A stretch of 64,000 bases of DNA from NCBI GenBank assembly GCA_964023275.1, contig OZ029913.1:56783858-56847857 (forward strand). The letters run 5' to 3'. The notes under the pieces are model-generated. The model was not told the DNA's origin. It was given only the letters and a program-made list of their open reading frames with translations, and did not search any database. Positions within the stretch are counted from its first letter, which is position 1; every line of letters starts with the position of its first letter. Shown one piece after another: positions 10,534 to 22,600 of the stretch. This DNA is from Norana najaformis (taxonomy: Eukaryota > Annelida > Clitellata > Crassiclitellata > Hormogastridae). The position numbers and the translations under genes are program-made.

Positions 10534-13500
10534 ATGGGGGAAAAGAAGAACGAGAAAGATTTAGAATCTTTTCTTAGCAAAGTTGACGAAATTGGTACGA
10601 AAATTCAGCATTCAGTTTAATTAATACAGTCGGCGTTTGAAACAGATTCATATATTATTGAGAGCCACTCCGAGACTGGAAGTTACGTACAAATCGGTTG
10701 CTGTTATTCTGTCAACTACCGTCTAAAACGCTTGTATCTAACGCACAAGGAATCTACCGGTAGCGCCGAAGAAACTAGTATAATCGCTAATCAGAGGTTC
10801 ATTCCACTAATATATGGGGCGGATAAAGTTGCGGCAACTAGGCGACCCATGCTACCGGCACACCAGTAGCGTGCCCGGCTGTGGTTTCTTGCCTCTGTCT
10901 CCTCGATATCTCTGCAGCCTTCGACACCATAGATCACAATATCTTACTCCACCGACTTTCAACCTGGTTTGGTTTTGCTGACACTGCTCTCCTATGGATA
11001 CAGTCTTATCTCTCCTCCCGCTCTTTCTCTGTTAAAACTTCGGAAGCCTCTTCTAAGTCATGCCCTCTTACTTGCGGAGTTCCACAAGGCTCCGTTCTTG
11101 GACCTCTTCTGTTTATCCTCTACACTACCCCACTCAGTTCACTCATTAAAGCATCCTCCGTTGACCATCACCTCTATGCTGATGACACCCAACTATTCAT
11201 CTCTTTCTCTCCAAATTGTTTCAATGAATCTACAGATCATCTTCTTTGTGTGGTTAAACAAATCTCCTCTTGGATGACATCTAATCTCTTATGCCTGAAC
11301 CCATCTAAAACTGAATTCATACTTATAGGCCTACGTGACCAGCTGAAGAAAATTCCTGACCCCTCTATCTCCCTCAGCCTGGACTCTGCCTCCACCCACA
11401 CCTTTAATACTAACTCCTCTGTCCGTAATTTAGGTGTTATTTTCGACCAGAACCTTACTTTTTCTGATCATATCAGCCATCTTTCCCGCTCTTGCTTTAT
11501 GCATATCCGCGACCTTCGCAGAATCCGTCCTATGCTTGACTTCAAAACCGCATCTATCATTGCCACATCCATAGTCCATGCAAAACTTGACTACTGCAAT
11601 TCACTTTTCCTCAATATTGACACAACCCAGATAAATCGCCTACAAGCTATCCAGAATGCTCTCGCACGTGCTGTCACCAAAACCCCCAAATACCATCACA
11701 TCACCCCTGTTCTCAAATCACTGCACTGGCTTAAAATATCAGAACGAATAGAGTACAAAGTCTTATCCCTCACCTACAACACACTTCAATCCTCCCAACC
11801 CTCCTATCTTCGTCAATTATTTACTATCCAACCACTCCGTTCAACCCGCTCCTCATCTGTCCTAACACTTCTTCGCCCTCCCGTCACCTCATCCTTAAAA
11901 TTTGGAAATCGCTCCATAGCCATAGCTGCCCCACCCCTTTGGAATAAACTCCCGCCAGAATTGCGACAGTTGTCTGGTCAATCATACGAACTCACCAACA
12001 CTTCACCTCTTTCAGTTTCTGCGCAGGTCTTTCACTCAAAACTGAAAACACTTCTTTTCCAGAAATCTTATCCTGATTCCTCCTCTTCCTCTTGTCTCTC
12101 TTCTCGCTTCAGTTTCAAACAGCATCCACCGTAGCCGTCCGACTGTCTGAGTGCCTGACTCCTGGATCTTGACCCTTTTGCCTATCGATTTTGTTTTGAC
12201 TGAGCGCCTGTGAATAAGCTGGTTCCCGCGACTTAGCTTTCGTTGAGCGCTGTAGAAATTTCGAGATTACGATTACGATTACGATTACTGTTTCCATGGC
12301 TCGTTGCCAACGGTCGGGCTCCTCTAACTCTTCTGGACTGAAATGTCTTGTACCAAGTACACAATTTTCAATGTTTAATTGAGAAAACGGGAGGATGCAA
12401 ATCGCTTCATTGTTTTTGATATGAGGCTACACAAACAAAGGTAGCTATAGTAGGTTAGACACTTAATATGGGGCTTTGTAAATACCTCACAAAACTGATG
12501 TCTACATTACCTGAATGGTGTTAGAGTTCATTTAGAACAGAAAGTTTGTCATCAGGGAGACAATGCTCAGATAAACAGAAGGGTCACCACTGTAATAGTT
12601 GGTTACTGATTTTATTATCCTGTGTGGAGCCAGTATAATGAAAACTTGGGTGTTTATTATTGTTTCTACAGAGTCTATTATTAAAGGCCTTGCATCTTCA
12701 GATGACAATGTCTGTAAAGCTTCAATTCAGAAGGCAGATCAGTTTATGAATACGATCAATGTGGAGACTGAAAAACCTGTATCAAAATATGATGAGGTAG
12801 AGGAACCTGACTTACAGACAGGTATTAATATAATTTTTTTGTAAATATTGATTTAGCAGAATCTTAAAAATTTACCGATACAGATTTATTCCTAATAGTC
12901 TTAATTTCATTAGCATTTATTTATTTTTCCTCTCAGTCTTGTAATGCATTTAAGAGCTTCTGTAAATGTATCCCAGTACTTATATACATACTTAATTCTG
13001 TTTAGCATGAGCAATATCAGATTAGACTTTTAATCAGTGGGTAGAAGCATTCTAAATATTTCAATGTGTTTTCAGATTGACATTTGCCTGGATACTTGCT
13101 TAAAGTACATCTCGGATATTGTGAAATTAAGAAAGAAAAAGCTTTTTAAAGGAGATTTCTTGTTTAGTTTTTTCGGGAGACTTTCCTAACATGGCCTGTA
13201 TCTGATTGAAGTTTAAGAGGAACATAGCTGATCATGCAATAATCCATTTTCCCTCTTTAGTCAGTTTCTTGGCTATGCATTGAATCCTTAATTGGCATCT
13301 ATAACATTGTGTTGAATGGCATAACTTCAATTTTGGGCCTTTCCACAGAGTACTCAAATGGACACTCTGGGACCTGTTCAGGCTCTGAGCAGGCACCCTC
13401 CTTTTAAGATTCAGAGTCTCATGTAGTTGTGGACGCTGAAGGCTCATAGTTATGCTACTTATTTAATTAAGATTTGATTAGAACATAGCAGTGAAATCTT

Positions 13501-13655
13501 AATGGAGCAGAGTTGGTATGTTAAGATGCTTTTCTGTGCAACTCCAGCAAATCTTTTCTTGATTTCAGTTGTTGATCGAACCGTGATTAACAAAGAGGCC
13601 TTTAAAAATGAACCAAGTCAACCGGATGCTCAGCTCCAGAGTAGCACTGATCCAG
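10534..13655 (+). CDS. TTC12: TTC12 exons 1-3: N-terminal region
   Basis: Residues 1 to about 99. Exon 1 encodes MGEKKNEKDLESFL and then SKVDEI, ending at a GTACGA donor at 10595. Exon 2 (12672-12821) continues with ESIIKGLASSDD, aligning with the helical, acidic N-terminus of TTC12. Exon 3 (13569-13655) has the conserved VINKEAF motif. The exon 1 donor was chosen because only it (phase 1) joins exon 2 in frame; the later GT at 10619 (after CATTCA) is phase 0 and breaks the frame. Intron 1 (10595-12671) is filled mostly by a LINE. Confidence 0.88.
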
Positions 13656-16600
13656 GTACTGAACACTGTAGTTCTTAATGATAATGACGATGATGATGAT
13701 GGCGATAATGAGTGATGAGGAAGAAAGGGGGGAGGAGGAACTTGAAGACACTTTTGTGGATGATAGCGTTGTGGTTTTCGTGCTGGACTATCAGTCCAAA
13801 AGTTGAGGGTTCAAACAAAAAGGTAGTCGGTTTCTTTTCCATTATTGCCCCCTCGTGAACTTAGCTATAAAATGAGTACATTGACTGTAAACTGGGAGTT
13901 TAAAGATCGTTCAGTGAGGGAGAGGACTGGCCACCCAACATCATATGCCATAGGCTATAAAAATGAAGCTGTTAAAACTTCATACATACCCTTGCCTGCC
14001 TCTCGGGCTTAACTACACAGACTGCTGTCACTGAAAGAATTACAGCTGATGTGTTGTTATTAATTGTATTTTCTATTCTGATGTGTTGTTATTATTTGTA
14101 TTTTCTGTTCAGTTTTAGAGTACAGAAGGAACATACATGTATAGAATTTTTTATATCATTTTGCCAATCTTGAATTTCAGATGTATTTAAAACAGTGACT
14201 GCAAGTTGAGTTGCCTGTTATTTTTGTTTTATTCTCGTGGCCATAGGATCTTTTTCTGTTTCTAAATTTCAGCTGTTTTTATGGCTGCCCTTGAGAAGGA
14301 CTGCGAGGAAAGAGCTGAGCGGAAAAGGCAGATGAAGATAGAAGCGGAGAAACTTAAGGATGAAGGCAACGTGGAATTCTCTAAAGGAAACTATGAGAAT
14401 GCTGTTGCTCTGTACAAACAGGTACCTCTGTTTGTTATGGAATGTGAGGCTTTAGTGATTCTAAAGCAAGCATACCAGTATTAGTGGTGCCACTGTTTCA
14501 GTGCAAATAGCCAGTACGTGGAGTAGCAGACTGTTTATATGCATATGTGCCCTAACATTGACTAAGGTACATTTTTCTGTTTTTATTCCACAGAGTTTTT
14601 TTATAATGCATTTTTTTTGTCGTGCATATTTTTTGTTGTGAGTTATTGTTTATGATGTAGTCTTTCTGTGATGTTGTGAACTAGTAAGGTAACTTAGCAC
14701 ATGATTTATTTAGAGCCTTTTCATGATATATCTGTTCTTTTGCATATATTTAGGTCTATCTTAATGTATCATTTTTATGATATCATAATCGGTGAGATCT
14801 AAAGCTGTTCTGAGTAAATATCTTGAAGGATCAGTGGAGATCTTTCTTTACGTTGCATTTAAATTGTGTTTGCTGGTACAGGCTACCGAAAGGATAAAGG
14901 ACTGGGATATTCTTCATACAAATCTTGCTCAGGCTCACATTCGCCTCGGCCAGTTTGAGGCAGCACTTGAGGCTTGTACATGGGCCTTCCGGGTGGGTGA
15001 GATTTCTTTTGTTTCGTTTTCTAATCTCAAGTGTCATCATCTTGCATTACATTGCTCCTATTACTGACCTCATGACCTTCTTCATTCTAAGCTTTCTTCT
15101 GCGTGGTAGCCTATTGTGTAGCACTGTAGTCTATTGGGTAGAGTTCTCAGCTTTTAACGCGGAGAGTCTCCCGTTAGATGGTTACTGTGTAGGTACCTTA
15201 AGCAAGTCCTTCATTCACAATTGCTTTGCACCTCAGATTCAGATTTACTGACCTTGCAAGCATAGTAAATGCAAAATAATGATAATAATAAATGAATAAC
15301 AACAATAATGCATTAGGCAATCTTCTACTGAAATTCCAAACTGTTTTGCCATAAACAGCTCAAATCTTGAGCATTCTCAGCTTATGTTGAGTTACAGCTT
15401 CTTCGTCTGTGTTCTCGAGAGCTTCATAAAATGCTGAGCTCCATGCATACAGTTGTTCTGTGGCTGAAATCTGTAACAAATGTTTACGAAGTTTGGTGTT
15501 GGTTTTTCAGGTGAATGAGAATTGTCTGAAGGCTTTCATCTTGCAAGGGAAAGCTTACGTTGGTTTGAAAGAATATGAAAAAGCAATAGACAGCTATAAG
15601 AATGCAATGAAAGCAGCTCCAGATAAACAAGCAATGATTAACAGTACAGTGCAAACATTAATCATTCTTGTACTTATTTTGATTCCAAAAAATTGCGGGC
15701 TTTGCCTGTTTTGATAATATAATTCACCGCTAAGGCAAGTTCTAACAATTTGTAAATTTGCATAAGAAACAGACACATTATTCTTATTCACATTCATGTT
15801 GTTTCAACTGCTGTTTGCAGATTCTGTCACAGCATCTGCGATGTTGGTTATTTAAAACAAATTGTAAAAACACAGGAATGAATGCTCTGGGGTTCATTCA
15901 AGGTTGTATTTGGGTTGAGTTCTCTTCAACATCATCACCCATTTCAAATTTACCAAGAACTGTTTACTTGGCAATTCTGAGGATTGCAAATACAGTAGTA
16001 AGATGAGGCTTCTTAGTTTAATCAATACTGAGGTGATCAAACAGATTACAGATTGCACAATCTCTACTAATTTTGCCTAGTTGCAGATTTAAAATATGGT
16101 TTGCTTAATGGCTGAGTGCTTTGTGATCAAAACATAGGTTTCAATACAGTGTTTAATTTGATTGAGGGTTTTTGGTCCATGGCAGCTTTTGGGAAAAGGC
16201 CACTACAGGTGTGGGGCAGACAGAAAGTCCGCAAAAATCAAATTGATTGCAGTTTGATTGAAATTGAGTTTGTGTGTGTCCTCTGTCCTTCTGAGAATTT
16301 TAAGTAAAACTAAGACTTTGTCTTGTATATGGTAGCTTATATTCTCCAAGCAAATACTGCTCTTGAGAGTCAGAACGAGGAGGAATCGGCATTAAAACTG
16401 TTTAATGAAGGTGACGCAACATCTAAAGGTCTAGTGGAGGTTCTGAAGAAACTCAGTCGGGCAGAACAGCCTCTTATGTTCTACAGCGGAGGCCTTCGTG
16501 TTATCCAGAGCCTCATGCAGAATGGTAGGAATACTTTAATTTAATTCAGCTGATGACCTAATTAGGTCTTGTGTGTTTTTGTATTTGATTGTGTCTAGAA

Positions 16601-19600
16601 ACATCATGTAAAGGATTTTGTTTCATTGTACATAATATTCTAATTGTTATGTTATGCAGTAGTGTGCATATTTTGTTTTCCTGTTTCATCTATTTAATTT
16701 CAGGTCAGTGTAATAATTCATCCATTAAACTAATCCTTAGATAGGGTATTGGGACTTTGATAATTTCAGTTTTCTTAAGCTTTGCAGCTGTTTGGGTTTC
16801 TGTGAGCAAGCATTAATTTTCTGTATTTATTTATTTTCCAGTAAATTCTAAAACTTTGCTGCGGATAAATGGAGGCCTTAATCTGATTCAAACTCATCCA
16901 GTCATTGCAAAGTGAGTTTCTGAAGAGTGTGTTTTTTGCATTTTAAAACTTAATCAGATATAAGCTGTAGAAATTATTATAATTTGCTTTTACACCTGTC
17001 GTCAATTTGCATTTTTTTCCTCCTTAGTTGCCTAGTGTTTAATTTCAGTCATTTTGCAGCTGGGTTGGACCTTGAGTTGAACGTTTTTGCTAGACTTGTT
17101 TGATTTTTTGAGGTGATTTAATGAAAGTCCTCCGATATCATTTAATGTGCTATGAACAGACAAATAGCTGTAACCATGGTAAATTGTTGTTGAACTGTGG
17201 TATGATCATTTTGACAAACCGAAGGTAAGACTTTGTTCACTGTTCAAAGTCATCATAACTGGAAGGATTGCTACGTGGTGGAGTTGCGATGAATTATATT
17301 TCTTCTAAGAGTAGCTTTTTCAGCATTGTATAATTGTAGGAATTTTACTTTAACGTTTAGACTCTTAAAGTTCTAGAGTTTTTTTTAGGTTAGATTGACC
17401 ACAGTATTTTAAACTATATTTACTGTTTTGCTTTTGGAAGATGTTTTTCCAATATGCCAAACGAACTTTCAAAACAAGAGGCTGATGTTTGTGCTGCATA
17501 TCTGGAACTTCTCCAGTTGGCTTGTGATGACAATGGTAAGTCTCCTGAATGTATGGATTATAAACTTACTGTTTAATAGAAGCTGCTGGAGTTACTCTGA
17601 AGTACTGCACATAGAGCAGGCTCTTATAATATGCATTAATATACATTAATTAATATTAATAATAATATTGATATTGATATTAATATTATAATATGCTCAT
17701 ATTATGCATTGTGGCTTATGAGATTCGAATCTTGGGCTAGCATGGCGTGGACTTTAAATGGTGTGGCGCCCATTCAAATGGGCAGCAGTGGTGAAGTATC
17801 TCTCCCGATTAATTCATTGAACACTGAGCAGGGTCAAGACCATATGGTTGCTACAGAAATACATGTACATTTACATTTTACATTATTTTTATGCTAATTC
17901 TAACCCCACATGTTTCCCCATCCTGCGCTTCAACAATGCAAAATGTTAGCTCTGCAGTAGGTTGCCCCTCATTTTGGAACAGGCTGTCATGCAATCTGTG
18001 ACAAGAGCTCGTTTTCCTTTCTCTAGCTCTGGTTCACCAGCTGTTGAAGACCATTCTGCCTGATTGTGGTCTTGAGTTATTAGGTTGTGAGCACCTCTGG
18101 GGAGTTGTCTTGAAGAGCCACTCTATATGTGTGCACGTACGATTACGATTACTATTTAATTCAGCTACAGAATACCTTCACGATAACCTTGTATTTCTGC
18201 AGTACCCACTTGATAAGCCGTCAATAGTTGTATTGTTGGGTCTGGTTGCAGATGTTTGAAGCACATGTCCTTTTATATTTTAATTTTAATTTTGATGACT
18301 TTATGCGGAAACTGTCTGAATTACAGCTTAAAAGTAAGTAAAGGAATTTTGAATATTAACTTTGTTCTATTTTACTCGAAAATGAAGACGCTAACAAAAC
18401 CGAGATCCTGGAAGCGAATTATCTGCACGCTGGGTTGATGAAGTGCATGGAAAACAGGAGTCGTAATAAAGTGCACATCCAGCAAATTGTGAACGCTGCA
18501 ATACAGTTGTTGTATCGAATCTCTGAGACTGAAGTCGGTCGTCTGGGAATTCTCGCTAAATACGACGTTGTACGGTCAGTCTATTTTGTGTTCTGTCCAG
18601 CTCTTTAGTAACGGCTTATTCTCAAATGACTTTTTTCAGAGTAAGGCTAGTTTTTACAATTACCGTATTAAATCTTGTATAATCGATTAAATTTTAGCTA
18701 TTATAAATGTGTCCAGGAAAGAGAGATGGGGCACTGTGTTACTGTACATGTTTCTGAAGTCTGAAGGTAGTTCTGCATTTCTTAAATGTAAATGTAAATT
18801 TCTATAGCAACCATATGGCCTCAGACCCTGCTCATTTTTCAGTGAAATTATCAGGTGAGCTTCTGCACCACCGCTGCCCATTTGAATGGGTGCCATGCCA
18901 TTTCTTACTTGCATCTATGCCTAGCATTTGCCAGAGATGTGATCCTGGGTTTGGAGTTTGCTTATTACCTGAGGCAGGAACAGCAATTGATGCAGCTGCA
19001 GAGAAATCAGTTTTGCTTTATAATTATGCTAATATATAAATTTTAAAATGGTTTAATAAAATAAGCAATGTCTTTCTGGTTAAATTATTACAAATCATCT
19101 CTAATTAGCAGTTACTAAACTACTTATAAGTTACTTGAAAAGTACTGTATTAAGTAACTTATAATATTTGCATGCATGCATACATTAATACATATGGATG
19201 TATGTGTGTATTTACATACACACATAAGTTGATGGCACTGAACAGCTGTGTGTCAAGGGATTGCTCAAGGTCCCTATACGTCAGCCGTCTAAAACGGGGT
19301 TTAAATGGCATGCCCCCAGTTATAAGGTGAGCACTCTGTGGTTGAGCCACCAAGTTGCTTATCTTTGTTTAGTTTCGACTTTCTTTGTCAACAGGCTCGT
19401 GTCTTGTTTGTCGTCCATACTGACTTCAACGAAATCTATTCAGTGCATTGGCATTCTGAATAATCTAACATTGGAGAAGAAGTAAGCCTCTCAATCACCA
19501 ATCCTTCATGATGCTTGGTTGGAAACTAATTCACAACTACCAGTGCTATGCAATGATTAAAAAAGATTTAGTCCAAATAAAAGTAGAGAAATGGCTGTTG

Positions 19601-22600
19601 AGTATGTTTATAAATTTAATATCATTATTACTGATTTGCTTCCATGTCTTTTCAGTGTCACTGTTTTTATTGTCAACATTATCCTTGTTTTGGTTATGTT
19701 GATGACAATCATTATATCATCATCTTAACTTCCTATATGTGTGCTATAAATTGTCTAAATAAATAAATAAAAAATACAAAAGGTTGCTGATTAAGTTCAG
19801 TATTTGTTCATTAAAGCTTCTTATTTATTTTCTTTGATGTTGACTTTGTCATGATTTGTGCCTTAATAGACTTGTTTTACATTATTGGGTTGTTTTGTTA
19901 AATTAGAAGGCTACACAATACAAAGCATACATTTGTAACAATTCAGTTTGTTAGTATCAGGTTATTAAATTGTTTGTGATTTTATCTTTATCCAGATTCC
20001 GAGTTCAGATGTGTTCTGTTGCAGAAGATGCTCTGATTCCATCTCTTGAAAGCCTGGTATGAACCATCCTATTAGGGGCAGCCGAGGAGTCTGAATAAAT
20101 GAGAGCTATAAAATTTTCCAATGCATATTGTTGTGTGCTAGTCTTAACAAAATGCAATAAACTCGCTTGGGTAGAGATAAAAAGTATATTTACTCGTGCA
20201 AGAGGTTTTAGCACAACACAAAATCACAAAATACCTGACATCAGACAGAACGTCGACGGCTGTTTAGAAGCTACAAGTCGAAGTCTTTACATCAGCGAAC
20301 AACTCGAACACAAAACCTCGCAGGTTCCTCCTACAGACGGAGGACCTTTACATCAGCTCGGAAAACGGAGTCTTGGCGACTAACAGGAACACAGCCTTGA
20401 AGGACTCAGCCTATCTTAACTAGCCAAGCTCAGTCAATTAACAGAAAATTCCCCTTTTATAGGGATTCTGGGGTTACGCCCCCCAAAGAGACGGCCCATC
20501 CTTCAGTCATTCCTTGAAGAGACGGCCCATCCTTCCGTCACTCCTTTCCTCCAGGTCTTCCGTGTGGGCCGACTCTAACAATATGTCCAATTACATTACT
20601 CACCGTTTATTATAAATTTACACCTCAAATTGTATATATAGATAAGCAGATAGATAATGGATATGTAAATATACAGACTTATAGGACAAGATCATCTTGA
20701 AGATCCTCCTCGCATTATGAGCTTTGATAGCAATGCAGCTTCAGAGAGCTCTGTGTTCCTGCATGTAGGCAGCATAGTTGACGATTGTTGCATTAGCGGT
20801 CGCTGGGGACTTGGTCCCATGCATTCATGTGACGATGTGGGCACTTCGTGCTATCTAATGCATTGGACCATCCATCCTTCTGGAACAGTCTTCCACTAAG
20901 CATGCATACTATTCCGTCACCGACAGCTCAAGAAACATTTTTAGATCTGTTTAATACCCTTATGAGGTTCTTATTTGGTGTTCTACAAGTAGCCAGATAC
21001 ATACATACTTACAGAGATACATGGAATAAAGGGAGGCTTGTGGTACAAAAAATTGTTTTGTAGTATATCCTCTTGTGAGACTGATACTGTTGTGTTTGTG
21101 CCTCAGTAAAAGATTCGTTAGTTCAGAGAATCCAAGGATGACCATTGTGATAAATGATTGATTGAATTATGTTGCTGTTACAATGGATATAATGTGCGAT
21201 TGTTGGATTGCTCATGTCATGCTTGTGCTCTGTCCCTGATATCCTTCATCCTCTAAGGATATTTTTTGTTATGCCATATTGATAAATTAGTTGTGTATAT
21301 GGTTGTAATGTATTATAGGGCAGCCACTGTGATTGTAATCCTCCATATGAATGAACTGAATAGCGACTTGTAGACTGCATTTTCTGTTGTCTGACAGATG
21401 GAAGATGCCGAGTCGTTTACTGTTGTTGTCACTGCTGTTCACATACTTACTAATCTTGCCATCGAGACTTTCTTTCGGCGAAAGCTGGCTTCAAGGACAC
21501 GCACGTGGAAAGCTTGTCAAAAGATTCTGGTAACTGAAAAACTTGTTAAAAAATTATATGCATTTATTCATGGATTACATTGCTCGTGAAGAGTTTATTT
21601 CGCATGAAATACCAGGAAATACTATGAAAGTACCCACTTGGTTAATAGTTTTAGCTAGTATTATACAAGATGCTTAACGGTGGTGGTACTGATGGGCTGG
21701 ATTCATCAGTACATGAGAAGTTCATATGGCAGTACTTTATTCAAAACTGTTGGGTAAAATTGTGATATAAAGTAAAAGCAAATTTAAACAACAGCCTTAA
21801 AGGAAACGTTGTTAGCAGATTAGCAGAACTTGAAAATGGAAATAGAAGTATGAATTACCTCATCTTGTTTTGTTTTTAGACAAAATGCTGTGATACGACA
21901 TCGGACCAACAACATCAGGAAACCGTCTTTTCTGTTTTGGGTCTTTTGGCGAATTTGGGTCTTGAAAAAACAAGCGACGACTTTCTGGAGACTGGGTTGG
22001 AGTTGTGCATTCAGTGTAGCAAGATGCTTGGCCACAAGAGACTGGGGGGTTTCCAAGAGGGAGATCATGGATTGCTGCAACGGCTCTGTTTGCTGCTAAG
22101 CCGGCTGCTGGTTGCCAATGGAGACACATTCGTACCTCAGTGTCAAGACCTGATTGTTCCTGAAATTTTGGAGATCCTTAAGGTTCAGATATATATTAAG
22201 TGATTGCTGTAATTAGTGCATTGTTACTTATGGCCTTTAGAAGATTTACTTTGAATCTTATGGATTTAGCAAATATATCTATCTGCCAATGTTTTAATAT
22301 TTTACTTATATTTATTACTATGTTTTCATCATATTCATTATTATAATTATTGGTTTTAATACCAGCCTGTTTTTATAGCCTGTTAGAGTAGAAAGGCTCA
22401 TTGTTTAAATCATTAAAAAAACCTTAAAATTACACTGGATTGTGCATGTCCTTGAAAAAGTTAAAACACATTAAATTCCAGCACATAATTTACATAAATT
22501 AGTATGAAATAAGGTGTTTTACCTTTGTATATGGTTCAGTAGTTGATTATTACTTTCTAACTATTATGACTTTTTTCTGAAATATTTTACACTGTTTTTT

